Below the pieces are notes generated by a model. It did no database searches. It saw nothing but the letters and a program-made list of their open reading frames with translations, and was not told the DNA's origin. The position numbers and the translations under genes are program-made. Below are positions 25,579 to 34,317 of a stretch of DNA of 64,000 nt, one piece after another (position 1 is the first letter of the stretch; the number at the start of each line of letters is the position of its first letter). The stretch comes from Arthrobacter sp. ov118 (GTDB taxonomy: Bacteria > Actinomycetota > Actinomycetes > Actinomycetales > Micrococcaceae): the NCBI RefSeq assembly GCF_900116495.1, contig NZ_FPAY01000004.1, positions 186,001 to 250,000 on the forward strand. The letters are read 5' to 3'.

Positions 25579-26091
25579 CTAGCGGCTTGCGGCGTGCCGG
25601 AAGCTGTCCTCGTGGCCGCCCGTGGCCACGTGCGCGCTCCCCGCCGCGGTTCCCACTGCGCTGGTGCGGCCGCCGTCGGGTTCCGGACCGGCGAGGCGCT
25701 CCAGCAGGTCCCGGATCTCGGCCAGCAGCGCGGTGTCGGCCGGGATTGGTGCTTCCTCGGGTTGCCCGGCTGAACCCAGCCGGTTTTTGACCATCCTGTT
25801 GATCCTGTTCATGGGGGCCACGAAGATGAAGTACACCACGGCAGCGGTGATCAGGAAGGTCAGGAAGGCGGTGACGACGGCGCCGATGTTGACGAAGGTC
25901 TTGTCGTTGCCCGGCCAGATGTGGAAGCCCAGCCCGTCGGTCTCGACGCCGCCCACCGCGGCGATGACCGGGTTCACGATGTTCGAGGTGAAGGCGCCGA
26001 CCAGGGCGGTGAAGGCGGTACCGACGACGACGGCGATGGACAGTTCGATCACGTTGCCGCGCAGGATGAAATCCTTGAATCCTTTGAGCAT
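25579..26091 (-). CDS. mscL: Large-conductance mechanosensitive channel MscL
   Basis: A 170-residue channel subunit. The N-terminal helix and first membrane segment are MLKGFKDFILRGNVIELSIAVVVGTAFTALV, the second membrane segment is VVTAFLTFLITAAVVYFIFVAPMNR, and the cytoplasmic helix is LLAEIRDLLERL. It opens under membrane tension to protect from osmotic downshock. ATG 26091 has GGAGG 5 bases upstream. The C-terminal tail of about 35 residues (after LERLAG) is longer than in Escherichia coli and is polar. Confidence 0.93.
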   Translation of the reverse strand: MLKGFKDFILRGNVIELSIAVVVGTAFTALVGAFTSNIVNPVIAAVGGVETDGLGFHIWPGNDKTFVNIGAVVTAFLTFLITAAVVYFIFVAPMNRINRMVKNRLGSAGQPEEAPIPADTALLAEIRDLLERLAGPEPDGGRTSAVGTAAGSAHVATGGHEDSFRHAASR

Positions 26092-26289
26092 GGGAACCTC
26101 CGGTGGGTGTTGTTGCTTCAACCGCTAGACGCTACCAGCTTGCCGGCGCCCGGCAGATTCCGATCAACGGATTTCGGCTGCGTCCGCCGTGCCGTTTCGG
26201 CGTAGAGTCCAATGTGGATGCCAATGCCGCCGTCGTACCACGTAGACCGCAACGAAAGGCGCCCGGCGCATGAAAACTACCCCGCGGGC

Positions 26290-27393
26290 ATGGCAGTGAA
26301 GGCTGGTACAGCGAAGCTGTTCGCCGATATGCTCACCATCGCGCCAGCCAACAAGGACCACCGGGTTGCCTTCCGCTGCGCCGTGGGCGTCTTTGTCCCC
26401 CTGATCACCCTGGTCCTGCTGGACCGCCTGGATCTGGCCATCTTTGCCTCCTTTGGCGCCTTCGCCGGGATCTACGGCCGCAACGAGCCGCATGCCAGGC
26501 GCCTGAGGCAACAGGTCCGGGCAGGCGGGCTCATGCTCGTGGTCATTTTGCTGGCCGCCCTCACGGCGCGTGTGGACGCGCTGGTCGGGCTTTCGGCTGC
26601 CGGCACCACCTGGCTTCTGGTCGCCGCGACCACCATGGTGGCCGGCGGCTGCTCCTTGGTGGTCGCCTGGTGGCGGCTGCGCCCGTCGGGTTCGCTGTTC
26701 CATATCTTCGCGTTTGCGGCCATCGCATCCATCCCCAACCAGCCGCCGCTATGGCAGTGCATGTTGGTGGCGGTGCTCACGGTGGTGTTCTGCCTGCTGG
26801 TCGGCCAGTCCTCACGCGTGGCCCGGAGCCGCCGGACCCCGTGGGTGAGCCCGAAACCGGTGAGCCTGACGCCGGCTGAGAAGCGCGCTGCGTGGCAGGA
26901 GAGCGGCGGCTACGTCGTGGCGGCGGGCCTGGCGGGAACGCTGGGGACCCTGGCCGGTCAGTGGATCGGGATCGGCCACAATTACTGGGCGATGGTGGCC
27001 GCCGTCGTTCCACTCGTGGGACACACCACCCGGCACCGGGTTAGCCGGGGCCTGCAGCGCATCGCCGGGACTGCCCTCGGGCTGGTGCTGCTCGCCGGGA
27101 TCCTGCTCCTGCAGCCGACGCCATGGCAGACGGTGCTGGTGATTGCCGCCTGCCAGTTCGGCGCGGAGATGTTCATCGCCCGGCAGTACATGCTGGCGCA
27201 GGTCTTTGTCACGCCGCTGGCCCTGACCTCGACGCTTCTCGTGGCACCCGTGCCGCCCGGCATCCTGCTCCGCGACAGAATCGTGGAGACCGTCATCGGC
27301 GCCACCGTCGGCATCGCCGTCGTGCTGGCGCCCGGCGCGTGGCGCCGCCTGAAGGGCCGCCGGGGTACAGCGGCGCCAAGGCCCCTACCCTAG
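26290..27393 (+). CDS. FUSC-family inner-membrane protein
   Basis: About 367 residues with two blocks of membrane helices separated by a soluble stretch (RVARSRRTPWVSPKPVSLTPAEKRAAWQ). This is the fusaric-acid-resistance/aromatic-acid-exporter-like architecture. The second block includes GIGHNYWAMVAAVVPLVG and TTRHRVSRGLQRIAGTALG, typical of FUSC proteins. Export of toxic aromatic acids is an inference from the family and from the neighbouring aromatic acid genes. The start is uncertain (ATG 26212, 26290 or GTG 26296); none has a strong ribosome site. Its stop is interlocked with the converging transporter stop (CTAG, 27390-27393). Confidence 0.75.
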   Translation: MAVKAGTAKLFADMLTIAPANKDHRVAFRCAVGVFVPLITLVLLDRLDLAIFASFGAFAGIYGRNEPHARRLRQQVRAGGLMLVVILLAALTARVDALVGLSAAGTTWLLVAATTMVAGGCSLVVAWWRLRPSGSLFHIFAFAAIASIPNQPPLWQCMLVAVLTVVFCLLVGQSSRVARSRRTPWVSPKPVSLTPAEKRAAWQESGGYVVAAGLAGTLGTLAGQWIGIGHNYWAMVAAVVPLVGHTTRHRVSRGLQRIAGTALGLVLLAGILLLQPTPWQTVLVIAACQFGAEMFIARQYMLAQVFVTPLALTSTLLVAPVPPGILLRDRIVETVIGATVGIAVVLAPGAWRRLKGRRGTAAPRPLP

Positions 27394-28691
27394 GAGTGCT
27401 CGACGCCGGCGCCGGTGCGGGACGTTGCGGCGATAGTCTGCGGGACGAAGGCGAGGGCGAGGACCGCCAGGACCGCGGCGGCGGCAAAGACGTAGAAGCC
27501 CCAGGGGTAGGCGATCCCGGCGGCCACCAGTGCGCCGGTGACGGCCGGGCCCAAGATCGCCCCGAGCCTGCCCACGCCCGCGGCGAAGCCCAGGGCGGTC
27601 CCGCGGAGCCGGACCGGGAAGAGTTGGCTGACCCAGGCGTAGACCAGGACCTGGGAACTGAAGACGAACACGCCGGTCACAAAGACGGCGGCGTAGAGCA
27701 CGATTTCATTCTGGATCTGGATGCTGAGCGCGGCGAGGAACACGGCGGAGAGGCCAAACCAGAGCAGGACGATCCTCTTGGTGCCGTGTCGGTCCGCCAG
27801 GACCCCGGCGATCAGGAGGCCCACCACGGCGCCCACGTTCAGGACCAGGAGCAGGGCGAGGCCGGCGTTCAGGCTGTAGCCGGCGGAGGCCATGAGTTGT
27901 GGCAGCCAGGTGTTCAGGCCGTAGACGAGCAACAGCCCCATGAAGGATGCAACGGCCACGCCCGCCGCAATCCGCGGGTAGGGCTTGCGGCCCAGGTCGC
28001 GGAAGCTGGCGCGCTCTTCGGCCGGCGCGGCCGGCGCCGCGGCCGGCGTGCCGATCGGAGCGCGGCCGGGGACGCCCGCCGGGGACTTGGCCGCTGCGGG
28101 GACATGGTGCACCGGCGGGAGGGTTTCCGGAAGCTTGAACCACAGGAAGGGGGCCAGGACCAACCCTGCCAAGCCACCCACCACGAACATGGTCCGCCAG
28201 TTCGGAATCACCATCAGGGCCAGGAATGCGGTGGCCACGGCGCCGACGTGGTAGCCGGTCATGGTCCGGGTGGTGGACTTCCCGGCCGTCCCGGCAGGCG
28301 CGTAGTCGTTCATATACGCCAGCGCGGCGGGCAGGCAGGCACCCAGGCCGAGGCCGGCGAGCAACCGGAACGTGCTGAACCATGCCACGTTCGGTGCGAA
28401 GACGACGGCGATCGTAAAGACGGAGAACCATGTCACGCAGGCCACCAGCAGGTTGCGCCGGCCCAAGCGGTCTGACATCGGGGCGATGAACAGCGCCCCG
28501 AGCCCCACGCCCACCAGGGAGATGGTGGCCGCGAACGTCGCCCCGACTGCGTCGAAACCAAGTTCCTGCGACTTGATGAGGACGGGGATGACTGTGCCTA
28601 GCACCACCAGGTCAAAGCCGTCCAGCACCATGGCCAGCCAGCAGAGCCACACGGGCCACCGTGATTTGTTATCCAACGACGTCGTTGACAT
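27390..28691 (-). CDS. AAHS-family aromatic acid:H+ symporter (MFS)
   Basis: A 433-residue 12-helix transporter. It has the aromatic-acid symporter signature WLAMVLDGFDLVVLGTVIP, the loop motif APMSDRLGRRNLLV, and a Pro/Ala-rich central loop (about residues 200-235). The conserved DGFD Asp in helix 1 is needed for 4-hydroxybenzoate uptake in PcaK. ATG 28691 has GAGGT 5 bases upstream. It is divergent from an IclR regulator that precedes pobA, so 4-hydroxybenzoate or a related benzoate is the likely substrate. Confidence 0.87.
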   Translation of the reverse strand: MSTTSLDNKSRWPVWLCWLAMVLDGFDLVVLGTVIPVLIKSQELGFDAVGATFAATISLVGVGLGALFIAPMSDRLGRRNLLVACVTWFSVFTIAVVFAPNVAWFSTFRLLAGLGLGACLPAALAYMNDYAPAGTAGKSTTRTMTGYHVGAVATAFLALMVIPNWRTMFVVGGLAGLVLAPFLWFKLPETLPPVHHVPAAAKSPAGVPGRAPIGTPAAAPAAPAEERASFRDLGRKPYPRIAAGVAVASFMGLLLVYGLNTWLPQLMASAGYSLNAGLALLLVLNVGAVVGLLIAGVLADRHGTKRIVLLWFGLSAVFLAALSIQIQNEIVLYAAVFVTGVFVFSSQVLVYAWVSQLFPVRLRGTALGFAAGVGRLGAILGPAVTGALVAAGIAYPWGFYVFAAAAVLAVLALAFVPQTIAATSRTGAGVEHS

Positions 28692-28779
28692 GGCTACCTC
28701 GGGGCTGTTCGCTACGTGGTTTCGGCGCCGGCGGGCGTCGGCCAAGCTTTTGCTGACGTGAGAGTTTTACCACTCCCGG

Positions 28780-28795
28780 GTGTTGCATGGAACAC
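28780..28795. promoter_or_regulatory. Palindrome between the AAHS transporter and the PobR-like regulator
   Basis: GTGTT-N6-AACAC (GTGTTGCATGGAACAC) is centred about 35 bases upstream of the regulator start and about 95 bases upstream of the transporter start. Its position suits autoregulation by the IclR protein and joint control of the transporter. Confidence 0.5.
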
Positions 28796-28822
28796 TTAAA
28801 ACCATTCAGCGGAAGGGAAACC

Positions 28823-29602
28823 GTGGCCAACTCGAATTCCGGCGACTCAGTGGTTGATCGGGTCCTGCGGCTCATTGCCGCTTTCCCGGAGGGCGTCACC
28901 GCCCTGCAGCTTTCGGAGCTTGCTGCCCGGGCGGGACTGCCCCTGACCACGGCGCACAGGCTGGTCCGGCAGCTGGCCGGCCACGGGGTGCTTGAAGTGG
29001 GCCCCGGCGGCTCGATCAGCCTCGGGCTGCGGCTCTGGGAGCTCGCCAACCGCAGTTCCCGCACTCTTGAGCTCCGCGAGGCCGCCCTGCCCTTCATGGA
29101 GGACATCCAACAGGTCCTTAACCAGAACGTGAACCTTGCCGTGCTGGACGGCCAGGAGGCGCTTTTTGTGGAGCGGCTGTCCCGCCGCGGCTCCGTTGCC
29201 AACCGGGCGCAGGTGGCCGGCCGGATGCCCGCGCATGTGTCCTCGGCCGGGCTGGTGCTCATGGCCCACCAGCCGGCCGCCGTCCAGAGCGAGTACATCG
29301 AAAGCTTCAGCGACCCGACCGGCAGGCTGGCCGGGGAGGATCTCCGCATCCTCCTCGGCGACGCGGCCCGCGAGGGCTATGCCCAGCTGGCCGGCGTCGT
29401 CGACCCGGACACGTGGGGGATCGCCGTCCCCGTGCTGGATCGCAGGAAGCGCGCCGTGGCGGCCCTCGGCGTCGTCGTTCCGCTCCGCGAGATGCGTCTG
29501 GCGGCGCTTGTTCCCGTCCTCCAGACGGCGGCCCGCGGGATCGCGCGGCGTCTGGGGGAGTCCCGCGAGACCCCCGGGTTCCGTTCAACGGAAGCGATGT
29601 AA
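28823..29602 (+). CDS. IclR-family regulator, probably controlling pobA
   Basis: A 259-residue regulator. The HTH region is SVVDRVLRLIAAFPEGVTALQLSELAARAGLPLTTAHRLVRQL, followed by the IclR effector domain (NLAVLDGQEALFVERLSRRGSVANRAQVAGRMPAHVSSAGLVLMA). GTG 28823 has GGAAGGG upstream; ATG 28787 is possible but lacks one and overlaps the palindrome. It sits between the divergent aromatic transporter and pobA, the position of PobR-type regulators. The effector, perhaps 4-hydroxybenzoate, is inferred. Confidence 0.85.
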   Translation: MANSNSGDSVVDRVLRLIAAFPEGVTALQLSELAARAGLPLTTAHRLVRQLAGHGVLEVGPGGSISLGLRLWELANRSSRTLELREAALPFMEDIQQVLNQNVNLAVLDGQEALFVERLSRRGSVANRAQVAGRMPAHVSSAGLVLMAHQPAAVQSEYIESFSDPTGRLAGEDLRILLGDAAREGYAQLAGVVDPDTWGIAVPVLDRRKRAVAALGVVVPLREMRLAALVPVLQTAARGIARRLGESRETPGFRSTEAM

Positions 29603-29706
29603 CGCGGATCACGCCGCGGGGAGCACACTGTTAGTCAGACAAGCAAACCGGCTCCGGGCCCCGCCTGACTCCCAACCCCCGGGGCCCGCAATGAAGCGAG
29701 AAGCAC

Positions 29707-30897
29707 ATGGCACAGCGCAAAGTCCTCACCACCCAGGTCGCAATCATGGGTGCCGGCCCGGCCGGGCTCATGTTGTCCCACCTGCTGGCCAAGGCCGGCA
29801 TCGAATCCACCGTCATCGAGATCCGCAGCCATCAGGAAATCTCCGAGACTGTCCGTGCCGGCATCCTGGAGCACGGCTCCGTCAAGATGCTCCTGGACAG
29901 CGGTGTCTCTGACCGCGTCCTGCGCGACGGCGACCGCCATGACGGCATCGAACTGCGCTTCAACGACGAAAGCCACCGGATCGACTTCCAGGACCTCGTC
30001 GGGGAGTCGGTCTGGCTCTACCCGCAGACCGACGTGTTTCTGGATCTCTCCGGCCGCCGGAAGGCCGACGGCGGCGACGTCCGCTACAGCGTCACGGACA
30101 CCTCCATCCACGACATCGAAGGCAAGCCCAAGGTCTGGTTCACGGATGCAGACGGCGTCGAGTACGAACTCCAGGCCGACTTCATCGCCGGGGCGGACGG
30201 CTCCCGCAGCCACTGCCGCTTCCAGATCCCCGAGGCGCAGCGGAAGTGGTACTTCCACGAATACCCCTTCGCCTGGTTCGGCATCCTCGCCAAGGCCCCC
30301 CGGAGCTCGGACGAACTGATCTACGCCAACTCCGCGAACGGCTTTGCGCTGATCAGCCAGCGGACCGAGACCGTCCAGCGCATGTACTTCCAGTGCGACC
30401 CCAACGAGGACGTCAACAACTGGAGCGAGGACAGCATCTGGGAAGCCTTCCGCAGCCGCGTCAACGGAAACGGCTTCGAGCTCAAGGAAGGGCCGGTCAT
30501 CGACAAGATGGTCCTGAAGTTTCGCAGCTTCGTCCACGCCCCGATGCGGCACGGCAACCTCTTCCTCGCAGGTGACGCCGCGCACACCGTCCCGCCCACC
30601 GGGGCCAAGGGCCTGAACCTGGCGCTGAATGACGTCAAAGTGCTCTTCGAAGGCCTTGACAGCTTTTACTCGACCGGCTCCACGGTGCTCCTGGATGCCT
30701 ACAGCGACCGCGCCCTGGACCGCGTGTGGAAGGCCCAGCAGTTCTCCTACTGGATGACGTCCCTGCTGCACACCCCGGCCGACGCCGACGACTTCTCCCG
30801 CGCCCGCCAGCTCGGCGAACTGAACACCGTGGTGTCCTCCCGGCACGGCCGCGCCTACCTCGCAGAGGCGTACACCGGCTGGCCGGGTGCGCACTAG
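29707..30897 (+). CDS. pobA: 4-hydroxybenzoate 3-monooxygenase
   Basis: A 396-residue FAD monooxygenase that converts 4-hydroxybenzoate to protocatechuate using NAD(P)H and O2. It has the Rossmann motif VAIMGAGPAGLMLSHLLAKAG, the second FAD motif NLFLAGDAAHTVPPTGAKGLN, and the PobA-specific stretches ETVRAGILEHGSV and GADGSRSHCRFQIP. Length and layout match Pseudomonas PobA (394 residues). Its product is the substrate of PcaHG encoded 13 kb upstream. It is 104 bases downstream of the IclR gene on the same strand. Confidence 0.94.
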   Translation: MAQRKVLTTQVAIMGAGPAGLMLSHLLAKAGIESTVIEIRSHQEISETVRAGILEHGSVKMLLDSGVSDRVLRDGDRHDGIELRFNDESHRIDFQDLVGESVWLYPQTDVFLDLSGRRKADGGDVRYSVTDTSIHDIEGKPKVWFTDADGVEYELQADFIAGADGSRSHCRFQIPEAQRKWYFHEYPFAWFGILAKAPRSSDELIYANSANGFALISQRTETVQRMYFQCDPNEDVNNWSEDSIWEAFRSRVNGNGFELKEGPVIDKMVLKFRSFVHAPMRHGNLFLAGDAAHTVPPTGAKGLNLALNDVKVLFEGLDSFYSTGSTVLLDAYSDRALDRVWKAQQFSYWMTSLLHTPADADDFSRARQLGELNTVVSSRHGRAYLAEAYTGWPGAH

Positions 30898-30898
30898 T

Positions 30899-30920
30899 GC
30901 CCCTGCCGCGGCGGGCATTT
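30899..30920 (+). terminator. Possible terminator of pobA
   Basis: TGCCC (30899-30903) and GGGCA (30913-30917) flank CTGCCGCGG and the hairpin is followed by TTT. It begins two bases after the pobA stop. It is a short stem with a weak T-tract. Confidence 0.35.
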
Positions 30921-31003
30921 CTCCATCGACACGCATCCGGGCCAGGACTAGCCTTTAACCGTCCCAGCTTGACCCGACAAGGACGACGGAGAGGTGTCCG
31001 ATT

Positions 31004-31396
31004 ATGGGAGCCGTAGAGAATGCTGAACTGGTCCGGCGGGGGTACACGGCCTTCAACGCAGGGGATATGGCGAGCCTCGGCAGCATGTTCGCCGAGGACG
31101 CGCTCTGGTACGTAGCCGGAAGCGGCGCGCTGTCCGGAGTTAAACGGGGCCGCGACGAGATCCTGGCGTACTTCGGTGAACTGGCAGCGCGGACCCAGGG
31201 TTCCTTCCAAGCCAACCTCGAGGACGTCGTCGGCGGGGAAAACCACACGGTGGCGATCCAGCAAACCCAGGGAAAAAACAACACCAAAACCCTGGACATG
31301 GCCACCGTGATCACGTTTGTGGTCCGCGACGGAAAGATCACCGAGGGGCGCGAATTCTTCGAGGACACGGCCAAGGCGGACGATTTCTGGACCTAG
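31004..31396 (+). CDS. SnoaL-like / NTF2-fold protein
   Basis: A 130-residue protein with the NTF2-like cone fold pattern: ELVRRGYTAFNAGDMASLGSMFAEDALWYVAGSGALSGVKRGRDEILAYFGEL and VITFVVRDGKITEGREFFED. Family members act as small isomerases, hydrolases or binding proteins; no catalytic assignment is possible here. The ATG at 31004 is preceded by GGAGAGG. It lies 58 bases upstream of an FAD monooxygenase gene on the same strand, so both may act on one substrate. Confidence 0.8.
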   Translation: MGAVENAELVRRGYTAFNAGDMASLGSMFAEDALWYVAGSGALSGVKRGRDEILAYFGELAARTQGSFQANLEDVVGGENHTVAIQQTQGKNNTKTLDMATVITFVVRDGKITEGREFFEDTAKADDFWT

Positions 31397-31454
31397 CTCT
31401 GCACATAGTTCTGGACCCGGCAAAAGCACCGGGCGCCGGCCGCGGGGCGGGGAC

Positions 31455-32516
31455 ATGACGCCCCCGACCGGCCAGGCGGCGCGGACCCGCGTCTCCATCA
31501 TCGGCGGCGGCATCGCCGGACTCGCTCTCGCAGCGTGCCTGGACACCCGGCGCTTCGAGGTCACCATCAGTGAACAGCGGGCAGGGCTTCCCGCCGTCGG
31601 GACGTCCCTGGCCATGTGGCCGGCCGCGCAGCAGGCCCTCGCTGCCGTGGGCATCCTCGACGCCGTCAGGACCTCCAGTCCCGCCGTCGAGGGCGTGGCA
31701 GTGCGCGATCCCGCCGGCACGATCCTGACCACCGCCAGGGCCGCCGGGCTTTTCGGGGTTTCCCGGATTGAGCTCATCCGGGACCTCGACGCCGCGGTTC
31801 CGGCCGGCGTGCAACGGGCAGCCGGCCGCATCGGCGGCGTGCGGCGCGATGAATCAGGTCTGGTGGTGGGGGCCGACGGCGTTCACAGCGTGGTCCGCCG
31901 CGACTGCTGGGGCGCGCGTGCGGGGGCACGGATCACGCCGTTCCTGGCGGTCCGCGGGGTGGTTCCCGGTCCGCTGTGGAGGGAGCACTCGGGCGAGTAC
32001 TGGGGCCGGGGGCACCTCTTCGGGATCGGGCCTGCGGCGGCCGGGACGAACTGGTACGCGGCGTTCCGCTCCGGACGGGAACCCGGCAGTTTCAGCGTCG
32101 CCGAGGTCCTGGCCGAAACCAGAGGACGGTACGCCTGCTTTGCTCCGGCGATCCGCGAGGTCCTCGCCACCGCGGTGCCCGACACCTCCCTGGCCCAGAG
32201 GGTCTGGACCACTCCGCCCCTCGGGCGCTATGTCCGCGGAAGGGTGGTGCTGGTGGGAGATGCTGCCCACGCCATGACGCCCAATCTTGGCCGCGGCGCC
32301 TGTGAGGCCCTGGTGGATGCTGTGACCTTGGCGGACATGCTCAACCGCCGTCCCCTGGACGAGGGGCTGGCTGCGTATGAGCGCTCGCGGCACGTGCGCA
32401 CGCAGGCTGTGCGGGCGGCGTCGTCGGCGGTGATGCGGCTGGCGCTGGCGGAGCGTGCGCAGCCGGTGCGGGACGCGCTGCTGGGCCTGGCCGGTCGGTT
32501 GCCCGGATTCCGTTAG
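31455..32516 (+). CDS. FAD-dependent monooxygenase, probably with an internal deletion
   Basis: A 353-residue PHBH-type monooxygenase. The FAD-binding motif is RVSIIGGGIAGLALAACLD and the second FAD motif is GRVVLVGDAAHAMTPNLGRGACEA. The region between RIELIRDLDAAVPAGV and the DG motif VVGADGVHSVVRR is only about 20 residues. Relatives usually have about 45-50 there, including a beta-hairpin that shields the active site. An in-frame loss of roughly 25-30 residues is therefore suspected. GGCGGGG precedes the ATG at short spacing. Substrate unknown; aromatic compound likely from the family. Confidence 0.75.
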   Translation: MTPPTGQAARTRVSIIGGGIAGLALAACLDTRRFEVTISEQRAGLPAVGTSLAMWPAAQQALAAVGILDAVRTSSPAVEGVAVRDPAGTILTTARAAGLFGVSRIELIRDLDAAVPAGVQRAAGRIGGVRRDESGLVVGADGVHSVVRRDCWGARAGARITPFLAVRGVVPGPLWREHSGEYWGRGHLFGIGPAAAGTNWYAAFRSGREPGSFSVAEVLAETRGRYACFAPAIREVLATAVPDTSLAQRVWTTPPLGRYVRGRVVLVGDAAHAMTPNLGRGACEALVDAVTLADMLNRRPLDEGLAAYERSRHVRTQAVRAASSAVMRLALAERAQPVRDALLGLAGRLPGFR

Positions 32517-32550
32517 TCCTGATCCAGGTTCTTAGTCCTGATCCAAGGTT
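32513..32550. repeat. 19-bp tandem duplication at the junction of two convergent genes
   Basis: TTAGTCCTGATCCA occurs at 32513-32526 and 32532-32545, a period of 19 bases. One copy holds the stop of the monooxygenase (plus strand) and the other holds the stop of the thioesterase (minus strand). The duplication separates two genes whose ends would otherwise overlap. Confidence 0.75.
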
Positions 32551-32966
32551 TCGGTCAGATGGTGCGTGGGAATCCGGTCCTGGTCATAGGTGATCTCGGT
32601 GTAGCCGTGCGGTTCCGGTTTGCCGGACGGGTCCAGGTTCACGAAGACGATCTCATCGATGGTCAGGATGCTGCGGCGTGTGATCATGTTCCGGACTTCG
32701 GCGCGCATGGTCAGCGATGTCCGGCCGAAACGGGTGGCCGTCAGGCCCATTTCGATCAGGTCGCCCTGCACCGCGGAGCTGACGAAGTTGATTTCGGAGA
32801 TGTATTTGGTGACGGCCCGGCCGTTGCCCAGCTGCAGGATGGCATAGATGGCCGCCTCCTCGTCGATCCACTTCAGCAGGCTTCCGCCGAACAGCGTGCC
32901 GTTCGCGTTGAGGTCTTCAGGCCGCACCCATTTGCGGGTGCGGAAAGTGATGTCGGCCGGTTCCAT
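32532..32966 (-). CDS. Acyl-CoA thioesterase (hotdog fold)
   Basis: A 144-residue YciA/BFIT-like hotdog protein. The active-site helix motif is DLNANGTLFGGSLLKWIDEEAAIYA, where the Asn-x-x-G-x-x-F-G-G pattern is typical. It then has NFVSSAVQGDLIEMGLTATRFGRTSL. It hydrolyses acyl-CoA thioesters in the cytoplasm; chain-length preference is unknown. The protein ends LDQD, and a duplicated copy of the stop region follows immediately downstream. Confidence 0.85.
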   Translation of the reverse strand: MEPADITFRTRKWVRPEDLNANGTLFGGSLLKWIDEEAAIYAILQLGNGRAVTKYISEINFVSSAVQGDLIEMGLTATRFGRTSLTMRAEVRNMITRRSILTIDEIVFVNLDPSGKPEPHGYTEITYDQDRIPTHHLTETLDQD

Positions 32967-33056
32967 AGTGCGAGACTAGCCGACGCCGCAGTGGCGCTTC
33001 GAGTGTGACGGGCAGGCCCGGCCGCCGCCGCGCCGCACCCGACGCGTGCCGGGGCG

Positions 33057-33560
33057 TCAGGCCATGGCGGTGTGCGCGGCGCTGTGTGAATCGATGGCCT
33101 TCGAGTAGCAGTACGAGTGCTCCACGCCCACGTAGGGTCCGAAGTTCGGCACCGGCTCGAAGCCCGCATTCTGGTAAAACTGCCGTCCGTCCGTCTGCAC
33201 GGAGCCGGCTTCGGCCCTCAGGGTGGTGATTCCCAGCGCGTGCGCGTGCGCTTCCAGCGCGGCGAGGATGGAACTGGCAACGCCCGAGCCCCGGGTGTAC
33301 GGGAGCACGTAGAGCCGCTTGATCTCGGCAGTGTGCTTGTCCAGGATCCGCAGGCCGCCGCAGCCCACCGGCTGGCCGGAGGCCTTGTCATGCGCCACCA
33401 GGAACACCGCGGTGTCGGCTTCCGACGGCGGCGGCCCGGGTTCGTGGTCGCTGCGGCCGAAGCGGGCGTCGAGTTCCGCCTGCTGCGCGGCGCGCAGGTC
33501 CGTGCCGACGGGGTTGGCCCATGTGACCTGGCGTATGTTAAGCCGCGGATTTGTCTGCAT
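33057..33560 (-). CDS. GNAT-family N-acetyltransferase
   Basis: A 167-residue GNAT-fold protein. It has GCGGLRILDKHTAEIKRLYVLP followed by the acetyl-CoA pyrophosphate loop RGSGVASSILAALEAHA, and the C-terminal strand FYQNAGFEPVPNFGPYV. This resembles the subgroup with the ending GFEPIPNFGPY found in actinobacteria. The acceptor is unknown. ATG 33560 has GAGG five bases upstream; a GTG directly before it (33563) is less likely. Confidence 0.83.
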   Translation of the reverse strand: MQTNPRLNIRQVTWANPVGTDLRAAQQAELDARFGRSDHEPGPPPSEADTAVFLVAHDKASGQPVGCGGLRILDKHTAEIKRLYVLPYTRGSGVASSILAALEAHAHALGITTLRAEAGSVQTDGRQFYQNAGFEPVPNFGPYVGVEHSYCYSKAIDSHSAAHTAMA

Positions 33561-33645
33561 CACTGCCTCGATTCGCCGAAGTGTTATGCAGTGTAAGGCT
33601 AGGCACCAGCGGTTTCAGCTGTGTTTCCTGCCGGTAAGCGTTGCG

Positions 33646-34317
33646 CTACAACGGCCGGCCGGTGGGATCCTCCGCCGTCGGATCCGCCAACGCCAGGCCG
33701 CCCACGGGACTGTCGTCCCAGTGGATGAGCTCCCAGCCGTTGTCCGGATCACCTTCCAGCGCCACGATGCCGGTATTGTCCAGAACGTGGCGGATGGCAA
33801 AGTCCGGTTCGATGTTGCCCGCCCGCAGGCCGGCCCACACCCGGATGGCTGCGCCGTGGCTGACCACAGCCACGGACCCTGAGTCTCTGGCTCCGTTTGC
33901 CCGTGCCACTATTTTGGCGATCGCGGCGTCGTAACGCTCGAAGAACTCATGGCCGCTGGGTCCGGCCGGCATCCGGCGCTCCAGTTCGCCGTCCGCCCAG
34001 GCAAAAATCGTGCCCAGGTAGCGTTTGTGCGATTCGTGGTCCGTCCGCTTCTCCAGCGCCCCGGCCTCGATCTCGTGAATGCCCTGAAGCACCTCGGTTT
34101 CCAGCCCGTGCACCCGCGCGAGGGGTCCGGCCGTGATCTGCGTCCGGAGCAGAGTGGAAGCGTAGATGGTGTGGATGGGCTCGTTGGCAAGGGCGCGGGA
34201 CAACGCCTCAGCCTGGCGCTCGCCCAGTTCTGTCAGCCCCGGGCCCGGGTGGGCAGTGTCCAGCTGCCCGAGGACGTTCCCGGGCGTCTGGCCGTGACGG
34301 ATGAGCAGGAGCCTCAT
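33646..34317 (-). CDS. Histidine phosphatase family protein
   Basis: A 223-residue phosphoglycerate-mutase-like phosphatase. The catalytic RHG motif is at residues 7-9 (LLIRHGQTPGNV), an Arg lies in YASTLLRTQITA, and the second His is in VAVVSHGAAIRVW. The substrate may be a phosphosugar or another small phosphate ester. Its ATG overlaps the purB stop as ATGA (34314-34317), so it is translated from the purB message. Confidence 0.87.
   Translation of the reverse strand: MRLLLIRHGQTPGNVLGQLDTAHPGPGLTELGERQAEALSRALANEPIHTIYASTLLRTQITAGPLARVHGLETEVLQGIHEIEAGALEKRTDHESHKRYLGTIFAWADGELERRMPAGPSGHEFFERYDAAIAKIVARANGARDSGSVAVVSHGAAIRVWAGLRAGNIEPDFAIRHVLDNTGIVALEGDPDNGWELIHWDDSPVGGLALADPTAEDPTGRPL

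Noticed and set aside
26270..26299. Nine-codon reading frame (MKTTPRAWQ) upstream of the FUSC gene as a leader peptide
   Set aside because: Too short and without a matching regulatory hairpin; the ATG may be chance. It could only be argued if conserved in relatives.
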